In this document: positions 11,378 to 23,145 of the stretch, piece after piece
How the letters are laid out: every line of letters starts with the position of its first letter
How positions within the stretch are numbered: the first letter of the stretch is position 1
The notes under the pieces: model-generated
Seen by the model: the letters and a program-made list of their open reading frames with translations, nothing else
Told to the model about the DNA's origin: nothing
The model's database searches: none
From: Cavia porcellus
Taxonomy: Eukaryota > Chordata > Mammalia > Rodentia > Caviidae
Assembly: GCF_034190915.1 (NCBI RefSeq)
Contig: NW_026947502.1
Location: forward strand, 8,525,785 to 8,589,784
Length of the DNA stretch: 64,000 nt
Direction of reading: 5' to 3'
Made by a program: the position numbers and the translations under genes

Positions 11378-12155
11378 TGCTGTAGTCAGGGGTTGTACAC
11401 AGAGAACAATTCAGATCAGGACATGGAGTTTATAATATTTTTATAATAGTCACTGGAAGTTAATACAGGAGAATGCAGGAAATCTATCCGCAACACCAAC
11501 AACATAGATTATTTAGTCAAAAGTCTAAACCCCACGGCAATGTCCCACATGAGTCCAGATAAAAACCCACAGCTCAGGACAATGCCTCCACAAGTCCAAC
11601 TAGAAGTCCAGAGCCCACAAGAAAGACTCACGCTGGTCTCTTTTACGGATCCGTGCCAGGAAGACCCAAGGGTCAGCGGTGGAAGCCAGAAAGTCTATGC
11701 CAGCAGGATGAAGGAGCTGTGCTAGTGGCATGAGGGTTCTACACTGGAGCCCAGAAGTCCCACTCACAACAAAGAGCAGGGCTGTCCTGAAAGGCACCAC
11801 AGCTGTCCTCAGCGACACAGAGGCCCCGGAGCTCCGACGACGACAAGCACTGTCGGGTACGGGCCAGGAAGCAGCGTGAGGAGTTCATCCTGGAGACCAG
11901 GCAGCACATGGCTTCCCCTCTGGAGCCAGGAACCGATGCTCGATGTAAAGACCAAAGCTTCTCCAGAACCAACAGCTCAGACAGCAACGTAGGAGAACCA
12001 ACAATGCCTCCATAATGCCTCAATCCCTCCCCACACCTTCCTTCTTCTCCACCTCTTTATCCTGACAACCCTCCTAGGGTGGAGCATCTTCTCTCAATGC
12101 ATGCTGATGTAATCCAGCTGGCGTTAAGTTGACAACCAGTTTTCAAACCATAACA
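11378..12155 (-). mobile_element. Solo ERVL-like LTR
   Basis: The minus strand begins TGTTATGGTTTGAAAACTGG, continues with a GTTGTCAACTTAA segment typical of ERVL-type LTR starts, and ends ...CCCCTGACTACAGCA. TG...CA ends plus the ATTAC duplication define a 778-bp solo LTR left by recombination between two LTRs. It is longer than the LTR at 80-563 and is a different subfamily. Four opposing open frames of 61-94 codons inside it match no known protein and are taken as chance. Confidence 0.75.
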
Positions 12156-12160
12156 ATTAC
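12156..12160. repeat. ATTAC target-site duplication, right copy
   Basis: Pairs with 11373-11377. Confidence 0.7.
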
Positions 12161-12479
12161 AAAATCAGGAGTGGTACCTGCCATTCAACTCTGTGTGAGC
12201 AACCTCTCAGGCCCTGTGGCTCACCATTGTATTTGCCAGCCCCTAAACGCCACTTGGAAATTGTGTAAATATTAAGTAACTGGGCCAGGAAGTGAATGTA
12301 ACTCACCGTGCCTCGCTCTCTGTTCCCAGTTGCTACCTTGTCATTCCTGATAACACTGTGGAAAGATACCAACCTCAACTGTTGGAGGAAGAGTCTTCAT
12401 TCATAACTTTCTTTAATGTATAACCGGGGTCATTATACCAATGGGCATCTCATGTCTGAGGCTATCCGATGGACTCATA

Positions 12480-12640
12480 ATCATTTATTGCTTTTTATGT
12501 CAAATCTCACTAGATCTCCTAAAGGTAGCTATGGCAATAATAAATAATAAAATAAAAACAGAAGTCCCAAGAAAGAAATTGCTTTTCTCAAGGTCATAAA
12601 GCTCATCCATATTAGAAATAAAACTAAGTGGAGGTATTTG
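12480..12640 (+). mobile_element. Probable MIR fragment
   Basis: Contains a TTGCTTTTCTCAAGGTCATA segment like the MIR core (TTGCCCAAGGTCACA) preceded by weak MIR-like sequence. Decayed. Confidence 0.4.
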
Positions 12641-12649
12641 CATGTTCTA

Positions 12650-12890
12650 TAATGATAATAATGTAAATTCACTCATGGTTATCTAGTATGTAGGAAAAGG
12701 CTACACACAAGAGTCTTTAATGCACCCAATCATTCAATTAATTAGGTGGCACTGTCATCATTTTATAAATAAAGAAAATGAGACTGTTGACTGGTTAAAA
12801 TTTGCCCAATTAATAATTGCTAATTGTTCAAACACAAATAAAACCCATGGTGACATAGCTGCAGAGCCAGAAATTTAAACCGCCATGCTG
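12650..12890 (+). mobile_element. MIR SINE
   Basis: Shows the order TCATCATTTTATAAATAAAG...ATGAGACT...TTGCCCAATT...AGCTGCAGAGCCAGAAATTT, the core and 3' region of MIR on the plus strand. Confidence 0.65.
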
Positions 12891-13469
12891 TACGGCCTCC
12901 CTTTTGCTATGATTTTATTTCCACTCCAAAGCGGTGACTCCCCTGTGCCCTTTCCTGGCAGCTAATGAGTTTACTGCCTTATTCCCTAACGTACGAAGTC
13001 CCACTTGCTTTCACTTTTCCTATTTTTACTCCCTTCTGACCTCAGGGAATAAGGTTTAGCAAAGCTGGGACATCTTCTACATTTCCCAGCTGACAGAAAA
13101 GAGAGAGAGAAGAGGATGGCCTCTAATAACCATCATCTCCACTACTGAGGGTGATGGTCTTTGAAGGGTCCACAGTGAGTTCTCATAGGATAGAGGAAAT
13201 TATCCAAAACATAGCACGTTTCCAGAGTGAAATCTGCCTATGGATATTTTGCGGTCAGCAGCAGTCATGACATGGCATGTGATAACCCCCATGGTATGTA
13301 TATTTAGTGCAGGGCTCTTCGTACTGCTCCTGGGAGACTGTGGCACACTTCCATTTCCCGATCTACTCAGGCTGTGAGGCTTGGCAGGTTGTCATAAGGC
13401 CAGAAAATATTAGAGCTGAATGAAAAGGTGGACCAAAGCCAGTAGAACACAACTTCTATGCCTCTGCGA
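12891..13469. other. No recognisable feature
   Basis: No gene, known repeat or long open frame that I can support. A short GA-rich run lies at 13101-13115. Confidence 0.5.
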
Positions 13470-13545
13470 TATCATTCTCACTCTGAATACCATGCCCAAC
13501 ACATAGAAGATATTTAGTGAATATTTCAAATGTGTTAAATGAAGA
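13470..13545 (+). mobile_element. L2 3'-end fragment
   Basis: ATGCCCAACACATAGAAGAT followed by TTTAGTGAATATTT resembles the L2 3' terminus (CTGGCACATAGTAGGCGCTCAATAAATATT). Confidence 0.5.
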
Positions 13546-13640
13546 CCCATTTTATAGGTGGGGAAATGGAGACTCAGATAAGAAAAGTGACTTATCTAAA
13601 CATCTCACGGAAAATCAAAAGTAAAAATCAAGCTATGCAA
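13546..13640 (+). mobile_element. MIR core fragment
   Basis: CCCATTTTATAGGTGGGGAA then ATGGAGACTCAGATAAG is a clear MIR core on the plus strand, directly after the L2 end. Confidence 0.75.
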
Positions 13641-13868
13641 GTTTTATTTTTTCAGTTTATTTAGTCTATCAAGGATTTTATATTTGAATAAAAATGGAGA
13701 AGAGCACATGAGAGGACAACATGTGGTTTCTGATTTTTTTATATCTACTGGGACAGATGAGACAGAAGGGAAAGTGTCAGGATAGAAAATTACTAATGTA
13801 ATTCTCCTAAAGTGCCCAACAGATGCCCACTTCAGAATGTACTTGTAAGACCAGATTTGTGGAAACCT
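13641..13868. other. No recognisable feature
   Basis: The 83-codon minus-strand open frame here matches no protein I know and is treated as chance. Confidence 0.4.
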
Positions 13869-13869
13869 C

Positions 13870-14120
13870 TCCTGAAGGAAGCAAAGTATCAACACTTACA
13901 TGCCTATCAACAAGATGACCAGAAACTAAACTATAACGCATCCATATAAGAGACTGTGACATAAACATGGAAACTTATGAAATGATCTACAGATGCTGAC
14001 ATGGAACGATCACTACCAATAGCACAGGAGTGGAAACGCTTCCAAATATACATGAGGTATATGCCCCTTTGTATGCTCCTACTCATAAATCCCCAGCTGG
14101 AAATCTATGGGTAAGTTTCA
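13870..14120 (+). mobile_element. Ancient L1 (L1M-type) ORF2/3' UTR fragment
   Basis: TGCCTATCAACAAGATGACC, then CATCCATATAAGAGACTG and TGCTGACATGGAACGATC parallel the end of old mammalian L1 ORF2 (sequence around the YYSAIKK tail and after it). Highly diverged and out of frame. Confidence 0.65.
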
Positions 14121-15225
14121 TTCTGTGTGTAAGTGTACATAGATACTTGTCTTATAAAGCATTTATGAAACTTTAGAGTTCAAGGCCAATATCATGAAGT
14201 TGAACATTTTCACCAAAAGAAGTCTGGATTTGGGATTTGGAGATAGGTTTCAGTAGTGCTTGTATAAGATGAAGAAACTGTAAATACCAGGGAAGAAACA
14301 AATAGAACTGGCAGACGATACTGGGTGCACAGCTGGAAAACTACTGTGGCTTGAGCATTTGGGGACCCAGGTGCTGCATCCCAGGTAGAGGGGATGCTCA
14401 TAGCAAGGGCTCTAAGTTATGTTTCTTTGTTTGCAGTCTGGGCACCAAGCTTGGGGGTTCTCGAGAGCACGCATAGACTTATCAGAGTCTGTACTTGGTC
14501 TGCCAGCCCTTCGAGGCAGATGCTTCAGCAGCCTTTTACTTATCCACAGGGAACTTTAGTTTCAATTTTATAAATTTACTGATCATATAGGTGGAAGGAA
14601 ATTCTGAAACACATCCTAGGGTAGGAACTGGGAGAACCGTGCTGCGCAGAAATAGAATCATGACATCGGCTCACAGTGTTCGCCTTGACTGAGGTTCCTG
14701 CAGGCCTGGGTTTCCACATCCATCAAATGGAGCAAATGAACCAGGTGCTTTTAACAGCATTAAAGCACTGAAATGCGTTTGGATGTCTGGACTGAGCCGT
14801 CTAGCAAATTAGAAATGCACTGGAAATGCTTTAATGCTGCCTTTGTTTCGTGAATTGTGTCAGAGTTCTTATTCAGCACATGGACTCGGCTCTCAGAACT
14901 TTCTTTCCTAAGATTGTTCAAAACTGTTATCACAGAGATTCTCCCAATTGAGATGCATTTTCCTGACCAGTTGGAGTCCAGCTGTATAATACAATGCAAT
15001 AAGATTTTGCATTGGTAAGAGCAAGTTTTACATCCGTACAATGCTCTCCATTTCTGTCCTGAATTTTATACTTACATTAACACCATAGGGTAGGCAAGGG
15101 AGGATTTTTAAAATCACTGTTGAGCAATAAGGAGACCTGAAACGAAGTAGTCTCAAGCAGTGAAGATACCCTGCGGGGGTGCAGGGGGCTCTCAAAGTGA
15201 GTTGATCTCTTGGTTTACCAGTTGG
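14121..15225. other. No recognisable feature
   Basis: Largely single-copy-looking sequence. A small MIR-like patch (CCTGGGTTTCCACATCCATC) near 14704-14725 is too short to call. Confidence 0.45.
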
Positions 15226-15310
15226 AAAAACACACTGTGTGATTTTAAGCAAGTTCTTTTACCCACTCATGCCTCAGTTTCCCATCTGGTTCCTAGGTGT
15301 AACTATTCAC
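15226..15310 (+). mobile_element. MIR SINE fragment
   Basis: GTGATTTTAAGCAAGTTCTT followed by TGCCTCAGTTTCCCATCTG is the MIR segment normally reading GACCTTGGGCAAGTCACTT...CCTCAGTTTCC. Confidence 0.75.
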
Positions 15311-17865
15311 CTCCAGGATCCAGAGGGGCAAACACCTGACTCACCTGCCAACATCCAGGTTGTATGAGAGAGAGACAAGTGATTTGTTCAGAGGGACAAA
15401 GAGGACAAAGAAGAGGGGATGAGGGTGACGATGTCCTACTTACTGCCAGGGGAAGTCAGGCTGACAGCGCCACCCACTCAGCGGCACAGCCAGGGACCTG
15501 GGACCAGCTTCCTGGAGACGGCAAGGAGTCTGAGTTTGGCTCTAGGCAAATTGATTTTAAACGACTTTGATATATTTCAAAGGAGATATGTAAAAGCCAG
15601 GGCCTTCCAAACTGGATTTGTTCATTTCTTTGCTTGCTTGCTTGTTTTAAAATAACCCTCGATCTAATAAATGTAAAAGCATTGTCTCACTGAAATTGAA
15701 ATAGTGTTTCAGGACACCGGCCTGAGTGGTTGTTGAAGATGCGAAACATCTGAGGTATCATTTGCCGGGGCGGGCAGGCGTCTAGTATTTTCCCAAGTAA
15801 CCAAACGGTACTACTTACTGAGATGCTACCTGAAATGAAACAAAAATCGATAGCAAAGTAATTTTTTGAAAACACAATGTATCCAAAAGAAAAAAAAAAA
15901 AAAAAAGACCACACAATATACCTGTTTTCTATTTTCCCCTTCCTGAAAGATTGACAGGAATTTATTAAAAGCTTTCTGAAGTACAGTCCTAAGGCAAGCT
16001 TGTTTAATTTGAAACTCAACATCCAATTACCTTATTGGACCAAAGAAACACCTTCATTTTCCCCAAGTCATTCTAATTGATCGCTTGTAAATCTGGCTTT
16101 GTGCCACAGGATTTTAAGCATGTCCACCGGGTAAATGGAAATCTCAGAGATGCCCACTTCTTGCTGAGGTTTCTTGGTTAATCCTTGCCCAAAAAGAACC
16201 CTCTCCCCCAGCTACTATCCGTGGCTTCTACTGCCCTCCCTGTGCTGATTGTTTGGGCCCCTTCTATGAAGAAAACCAGATGGACAACAGGCTAATTCAG
16301 TTTTTATTCTTCACCAGGCTCTACAAAACACCCTCTGAAACTGCCTTCACCCCACTGCCTGCTTAAGTCATCCAGAAAACAATCCAATTCATGTTTTAAT
16401 AACATAAGTTTACAATCTTGTCACACTTCATATTCAAGGCTATCAAATCATTCTATCAGCCTTAATGAATTTTCACGATGCTCCTGCAAAGGAGATTAAG
16501 AGTACATCTTCCTGGTGTGACTCTCTGGGGCCATTTTAATGAGAATATTGATAACCTCTTGCTGAGCACATCTTCAAGTGGGCTCTTGTGGGAGACGGGA
16601 GCCTGTTTAGTTTTGCAATTGCTCCATAAACCCACACAGTCCCATCCATCTCAGCCACAATCTGCTTTTATTTCAGTGGCATGTCGGCCTTTTACAAACC
16701 TTCTACATGTCCATGACCGATTCTTTCCTACCACAACTCCAGGGTTGGGGAAGTGGGGACAGGAGAGTACTTCGAGTTTACAATGAAAGAATTGCTCCTA
16801 GCAAAAATTGAAGTGGCTTCCAAGATCTCAGATGGGGTGGGGAGTCCTGCAATAAATATATCGATATGATCTCTGCTATCGTGGACTTAGAGCACAAAGA
16901 AGAAAAAAGGAAAATGAATGATGATACTCTGAAAAGAAGAAAACAAATAAGAGGGATGTGTTTTGGAGCAGAGGTTCCAATTTCTTGCTCCCTGACTTTG
17001 AGCATGAGTCTGCTCAGAGCCAGGGTCCGCATGATCTAGTGCGGCCCTGACTTAAGTGAGATCCTGACTGGCAATAGAAAGAGGTCCCCAAAGAGATGAT
17101 GGGGTCTGAAGTGCATTATACATAAATTATAATACAATGACATTTCTCCTAGATGACTCTTCACGGATCCTAAATTCATGTCACAGAGCAGATGATTTGC
17201 AATAGCGAACATGGGACCCACGGAGTCATAGCCAAAGACTAATTCTTCCTCTGTGAAGGAAAGATGCTTTGTTGTGTGTCTGCAGGCAGAGCTCATGCAG
17301 GAGAGACAATAGAAACACAGCGCTGGGAGAGGACCATCCAGAGCTTCACACGGCGGCCCACGGAGCCTGCAGCCCCAGCTCAGTACCTGCACGCCTCTGG
17401 GCTCCAAGCCCAGCCCCGACCCCATTGCATGGATTTCATCACCACAGAGATTTTCAGGGGCCACATCCTCCACCACATGTCAGACTCACAGAACTGCACA
17501 ACTTACTTTGCAGCTGGGGAATATAAGCCTGAATCCTACATTTAATCCTACTCGCAGCACTGACATTCAAATCAAAAGGCTTTGTTAGGGCTCCCGGAAA
17601 ATGGGGTATCATTTTGCCTGCACAATGTTTCACTCAGAGCCGCATCCTCCTTGCTTTGAAGTGCTAAGTGAATGGTAGGGAGAAAAGCTTTTTGCTACAG
17701 GGTCGGGAGGGTGGGGAGGAGGGAGGAAGGGACACTATCTGGATGAATAACAGGGAAACGAATAGAAGCTGCTAAGTCACATTCAAGTTCAATGCAAATG
17801 CTGCTGAAAATCCTGTCTTAGGATTTTTCTGCCATTTTTTCTTTTGTCTTTTAAAGAGGCAGCAG
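15311..17865. other. No recognisable gene; poly(A) at 15890-15906
   Basis: About 2.5 kb without a family I recognise. It includes a 17-A homopolymer at 15890-15906 with no SINE body attached. Open frames of up to 146 codons (17036-17476, minus) match nothing known. Confidence 0.45.
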
Positions 17866-17995
17866 CAGCCTTTATGGAAAGAGCTTTGGAATCAGAATCC
17901 GAGACCTACTCTACTGCCTGACTTTGAGATATAAAGCAAGTCATTATTCCCTGGTAACCTGAATTTCCTGGATCATAAAACCAGGAACCAAATTC
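17866..17995 (+). mobile_element. MIR SINE
   Basis: AGCTTTGGAATCAGAATCCG, then GCCTGACTTTGAGATATAAA and a final CTGAATTTCCTGGATCATAA give the MIR 5' half in order. Confidence 0.75.
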
Positions 17996-18164
17996 CTACC
18001 CACCCGAGGCCTTCCTAAGAGCAAAAGAAGTGTACACACGCACACGCAGAGCACACGGCATGATGCCTGACACACGGCAGACAGAGGGACAGTCATCCCC
18101 CTTCTAGTTTGTTCCTTACTAGTCAGCTAAACTCGTGCCAATCCTGGGCAGTGTCATAATGTTC

Positions 18165-18290
18165 TGGGCACCTCATTTACCTTGCATTTGAACTAAGCCA
18201 AAAGCGACTCTGGGGCACAGGTGTTGCTATGTCCATTTTGTAGATAAAGACAGTGAGGCTCAGAGAAGTGAACAACAATGGAACATCATC
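18165..18290 (+). mobile_element. MIR SINE
   Basis: TGTCCATTTTGTAGATAAAG followed by GTGAGGCTCAGAGAAGTGAA is a textbook MIR core. Confidence 0.8.
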
Positions 18291-18305
18291 CAAATGCTCA
18301 CTTGA

Positions 18306-18386
18306 GGAGCACACACACTGCAGAGAGGACCAGCGCGGCCCCTGCACAAGGATGACACAGAAATTGATGAAGTGCATTCCATTCTT
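18306..18386 (+). pseudogene. U6 snRNA pseudogene
   Basis: GGAGCACACACAC, CAGAGAGGACCAGCGCGGCC, CCTGCACAAGGATGACACAG and TGATGAAGTGCATTCCAT follow the U6 spliceosomal RNA order from the 5' stem to the 3' end. About 20 nt are lost between the 5' block and the CAGAGA box, and several conserved bases differ (ACAGAGAAG is changed, the 3' T-run is replaced by TTCTTTAAAA). U6 copies retroposed by L1 are common in mammals. Without the ACAGAGA box and terminator it would not work in the spliceosome. Confidence 0.75.
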
Positions 18387-18389
18387 TAA

Positions 18390-19136
18390 AATTATATCCA
18401 AAATTTCAAACTGAGGGTAAAAGTTGACTGTAGATCCTTTTAGTAGTAGAGCATTTTCAGCAGTCATGCAATGTTTAATTGATTATCAAATCCACTGCTG
18501 TATGATAACAAAAGTTACGGCTCTATTGTGCTATACAGCAGTAACTACCTCCATATATATACAACTTACCCATCTTATTTCAGAGGTTTCCTTTTCCTGA
18601 GTAACCCCATACACAGGTCTCAGACACTTCTTTGGCCGACCTTTATCCTCCTCATTTCTTCACTGATGAGATAATAAATCTATGGTATGTGTGCATAGCA
18701 TATTTATAGGACTTTTGTTTTTCTTTGTGATGGTTGTGAGGCGAGAGCACAGCCTGGTTCATTTGGCTGTGGTGTCTAAAGACTCAGCCTCTGCTGGCTC
18801 CTAGAAACCAGAGCCTGGCTACAAAAGTTGAGGCCTTAAACTCCAGACCATCAGTGAAGACAGCAACAGCGATGTGATTCAAGGCAGTGCGCGCTGGAAT
18901 CTGGAACCAGGAAAATCTTTTGAAAGCTCAGATGGTGTGTCTTTGTGTTTCTCACTTATAGACAATAAGAACAATTGAAGAAGACCTCACAAAGAAAAGA
19001 TACAGAAGATAACATAGCATTCAAGATGAGTGGATTTCCTGCTGTCATCCTACGTGGACAAATGATCTCTAAGTTCTTCAGTATTGAGAGTATAGGTCAC
19101 TGAGGTGGATCATTTTAAAACCCTTGACTTAGCAGA
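18390..19136. other. No recognisable feature
   Basis: No gene or repeat that I can support. Confidence 0.45.
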
Positions 19137-19290
19137 AGTTTCACAACCACTCTATGAAGCAGGTAGGTACCCTGTAATCTCCATTTTCACAGGAAACTAA
19201 GGCACAAATCTTGAGCGGCTCCTCTAAGGAGCCTAACAGGTGAGTGCAGGGCTGAGGTTGGAGACCACACTCTGGCTACAAGGTTCACGC
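19137..19290 (+). mobile_element. MIR SINE
   Basis: ACAACCACTCTATGAAGCAG, then ATCTCCATTTTCACAGGAAA and CTAAGGCACAAAT are the MIR core; GTGCAGGGCTGAGGTTGGAG follows as the 3' part. Confidence 0.75.
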
Positions 19291-19384
19291 TCCCAAGTTC
19301 ACCAGCTGGCTATGAACACGGTCACTGAGGCCCCGGTTGTTGGCCTTAGGCTGGTGTGCACAGTTTTGGCTTAGTCCCCCAGTT

Positions 19385-19480
19385 TCAAGCAGGGTAGCTA
19401 TTTTTGTTCCTGCTTGACTTATGAGGAACTCTGGGAAGTTCAAGCAAGTAAGCGACCTGTCATTTGGGAAAGGGTAGAGG
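19385..19480 (+). mobile_element. Possible MIR fragment
   Basis: TTATGAGGAACTCTGGGAAG followed by CAAGCAAGTAAGCGACCTGT has MIR-core spacing but is diverged. Confidence 0.35.
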
Positions 19481-20332
19481 CGAAGACATTGAGGTAAAGT
19501 ATTGCCCTCTAAGGCTCTTCAGGGTTCCTCTTTCTGGTGACGCTTTGGTGACTGGCTTTGTGATCTTTCATTGTTATCCGGTAACTCACCCCAGTGCCAA
19601 ATGGAGAGAAGGATGAACATGGCGTTCTCCTGTCATCTCGTTATGGGGACTGTGTGTCACCAGTACAAGAAGACAGAGGGTAGCGGAAGTGGAGAGAGCC
19701 CTAGGATGTGGCCTCACAGGATGATTTCTGCCTTCGGCCTTTATGGTGATTTCTCTCTTACCTTCTCCACTTGCTGAGCACACACTCCCAATACTCAGTC
19801 TCCATGGGTGACTCTTCACAGAAGAAGAGGAAAAGGAGTCTGCGTCATTCATCATGCAGCAGAACGAGGTGGAAGAAGCAGCTCGGGGTGATCTTTTCTG
19901 CACGCCTTGTCCTAGCTCAGCCGCCACTTTCTGGGCTGGGTCCTGCATCTCTGCTTCCTGGCCGACACACTGAGGTTGGCTTGGTATGCTAATGTTAGGT
20001 TTTTGGGGTGTGGATCTATGCACTGAGTGACAGAAGGAGATCCTGTAATTAGGAACCCTACCACCCACTGACACAGACAGACTAGGAGGGGACCACCGCA
20101 TGGCACATGAGGAGCTGTCAAACTTCACCTCCTGAGACAGAGGTGGCAGCCTGCGCTGATGTGCTATCTGCAGACGGCTCCAGGGCAAAGGCACAGGTCT
20201 ACCTGGCTTGCGGTAGACCCACTGTTGGCTGATCCCTCCAGTCCTCCCCCAGAAGTTCCTCCTGATACCCTTTCACCTCACAGTGCCCCCCAACCTTTCC
20301 AGCCAGGGTACATGATTCAGAGATCAGAAGCT
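19481..20332. other. Unassigned; longest non-repeat open frame
   Basis: Holds a 202-codon minus-strand open frame (19586-20194), the longest in the window outside known elements. The translation is Ser/Pro/His-rich, with no domain, signal peptide or membrane segment I recognise. Local GC is higher than the average of the window, which lengthens chance frames. I do not call it a gene. Confidence 0.4.
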
Positions 20333-20365
20333 GGCCTTGGCCCTGGTCCTGGCCCTGGCCCTGGC
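20333..20365. repeat. (CCTGGC)n short tandem repeat
   Basis: Five to six imperfect copies of a GGCCCT/GGTCCT hexamer. Confidence 0.85.
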
Positions 20366-20729
20366 AATAAAGATTGGAGATTGAACAAAGCTGCTCTTTT
20401 TTAATCCTCCGTTTCCTTCTCTGTAAATGAGAGGAGAGAGAAACCACGTTCGCAGCTATGAAACATTCATGCACCAGACAAGATAATGTCTCTTATTACA
20501 CTGAAGCATCCCTAAGAGACACGTTTGCTCCCTTGACAGTGGAGGACACAAACACTCACCCAACTTCAGCAATTTGTAGGCAATCAGACATCTGGGAAGA
20601 AGTTGTCTGCCTGCCGAGTTTCTGCTTTCTCTGGACAGCATGGCTACCTACCTTCCTGCTCCAGGCCCTGGCACTGTCTACCTCCGGCCAGTATTGCCTG
20701 TCCATACCAGCTTTCTTACTCCAACTGAC

Positions 20730-21345
20730 TCCTGAAGGAGTCCAGAAAGACTGGTTCATTTACCTTTCTCTTAAATCCTCTTACAGTCTACTCCCATGTT
20801 AGAAGCTAAAGTGATCCTTGAATAATAAATCAGGTGATGTCATTTCCCATATTAAACCCTCCAAAGGATTCCCAGCTTACCTCTTACATGAATCCTTGTG
20901 CAAAGCTCAACATGGTTTGACTTCTTGCCATCTTCACAACTTCCTTTGCTATCCCTCTTCCTGGTTTTTGTCCTATTCTAGCCACTCTGACTTTTTGCTT
21001 TGCCGAAACATTAAACCCAGCTTTCACTAGCCCCAGGACCTTTGCACTTGCTGCTTAATCTGCCTAGAAAGCTTTTCATCCATATGTTCATGTATTCCTC
21101 CTTTCATTCATATCCTGTTTCAGTGAGTTTTCCTCAAAGAGAATGATCCTGACCACCTATCTCAAGTGATGCCTTTCTCCCCTTGACTTTGACTCTGTTT
21201 TGTTAATATGTCTTACTGATTGAAAGTAGGCTTTATATTTATGTGTCATTTATCTCTCTTTCCTATAATAAGCTTTATTAGATCACGGACTTTCTTTGTT
21301 TATTGCTGTGTCATCAATCCTCTAACACCCTCCACCTAAAAGGAA
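20730..21345 (+). mobile_element. L2 LINE 3' region
   Basis: Long plus-strand match by eye to the L2 3' end: CCAAAGGATTCCCAGCTTAC, GACCTTTGCACTTGCTGCTT, CTGCCTAGAAAGCTTTTC, GAGAATGATCCTGACCACCT in the L2 order. Non-coding now. Confidence 0.8.
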
Positions 21346-22254
21346 TACAAGGAATGTGTTGAGCCAATGGGAACTCATCATTATGTCCATATGGTAATTA
21401 GTTGCATATGGTAATTTAGATTGGGTTTTCACTGCCATAAATTGATTTATTCAGCAATGAAGGTGGTGTAACAGAGTACTGAAAGCTTGCAACTGCTCTG
21501 GGGGAAAGGCTTATTTGAATATCTTGCTCCAGGCAAAATATGGGAGAGTTCAGGTCCTTGAGTCTGCATCCCTGAGTGAGCTAAGACTGATCCAAATGGC
21601 CTGTCAGAGCAGTGGCTTTATTCTGGAGATCTTCTGCCATCCAGGGTTATTGCATAGTTTATACACGTTGTAAGCTCTCACCTATCAAATGGTGGGAAGG
21701 AACATATCTTGATTAATTGGCCATTTTAATTAATAAAATAGAAGCCCTTTGACTTTTTTTTTTACTTGTTGAAAGTTCTGTCGACATGAAATAGTTGGTG
21801 AACTAAGTGAAATGCAACCCGCTTTTCTGACCCTTGGCCTTGAGACTCAGGTGCTAATCTTAGGGACCCTCCACATCTGGTCCGTCTTGAGTAACTCATG
21901 AGTCTACAGTCATTTCCCAGAAGTGAGGGGGACTGGAAAAGGAGGGAAAAGGGTAGGCCGCCTCCCAGTCCTTTGAAAAGACACACCACAGTCAACTAAG
22001 CTCAGTATTCCCTGCACTTCTTCGATTTGCCCAAAGAGTTCGAGAATGATTTCCAGTTCAAAGTACTAGCTCATTCTCTGAATAGCAAAATAACAAATTG
22101 ATGAACTCTTGAGAACTAGACTCATCTGCAACTCTCTGGTGTCAGAAAATTATTTTCTTTTCTCATAGTATTTGATGGCACAATTGTAGAGGATGTGTGT
22201 GATTCTCTGCATGCATGCTGTGTGCACATCAACTTCTGCAACAAAACTATTAAG
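21346..22254. other. No recognisable feature
   Basis: Single-copy-looking sequence. A near-repeat CATATGGTAAT occurs twice (21388 and 21407 area). Confidence 0.45.
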
Positions 22255-22345
22255 AACATAGACATTATCTTGCTCTTGTCACCAGGTCTTAACACCAGGC
22301 CTGGCACGAGTAGGTGCTGGATCAGTATTTAATGAATGAATAAGT
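22255..22345 (+). mobile_element. L2 3'-end fragment
   Basis: GGCCTGGCACGAGTAGGTGC then TATTTAATGAATGAATAAG is the typical L2 terminus with its TGAA-rich tail. Confidence 0.65.
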
Positions 22346-22864
22346 GCATGAAGACAATTTCCCTGTTTTATGCTTCCTCTCTGATGAATGTTGGTTTTTC
22401 CTAACATGATACTTTGCAGGTGTTTACCAGCGCCGGACATTCAAAACCTTACGACAAGTAGAAATAGAGAGGGTGATGCCTTTTTATAAATAGCAACAGT
22501 GACTCACAGTGGTTTCCTAGCTCCCTTAAACTCATCATCCAAGGTGCATCCAAGCGGAGCCTGCAAACAGGCCAGCCAGGTTCCCCATCCAGCACATGCC
22601 TTCTGAGATTTATCTGCACAGACAGGGTGTGGTTGAAAAGCCAGTAATGCTGTGAGCAGTCCTCTACACCATTCCTTCCGTGTAGATCAAGTTTACAACC
22701 CACATTTGAGAAGCTACAGGTCATGGCTACACTAGTCCCTAGCCTCGTTGTCCCCCACCACCCAGAGTGTTCCAGAATCTAGATTCTTGGGTTCTGTGAA
22801 ATCCTAGAAAATTCCACAGGCCTACCAAAAGCTCCATTTGTTGCATCCCAATGGTATAACAAGG
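22346..22864. other. No recognisable feature
   Basis: No gene or repeat that I can support. Confidence 0.45.
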
Positions 22865-23145
22865 TAAACAGAGCCTAGGTTCAAGCTCCACTCTGCCATG
22901 TGTCTGGGTGCCTCGGCATCCTCAGCTACAACATGGGAATGCTGCAGACTAAGTAAGCAATGCACGGGAAAAACACGGAGAGCTGCGCCAGGCGTGAGCT
23001 CACACTTCTACACCACAACCGTCCTAGGAGGTGCAACACACACATCTCATCTTGTAGCTGAGTGAAACATCAACCAGTTTGTTCAACAGGATTCTCTCTG
23101 CTGACCCAGGGAGAAGTGGTATTCAAATGCAGGACCTTGTGACCC
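22865..23145 (+). mobile_element. MIR SINE (long, diverged)
   Basis: GAGCCTAGGTTCAAGCTCCA, CTCTGCCATGTGTCTGGGTG and CTCGGCATCCTCAGCTAC form the 5' half. After a diverged middle, GTGGTATTCAAATGCAGGAC is the 3' half. The 143-codon minus-strand frame crossing it is chance. Confidence 0.6.
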
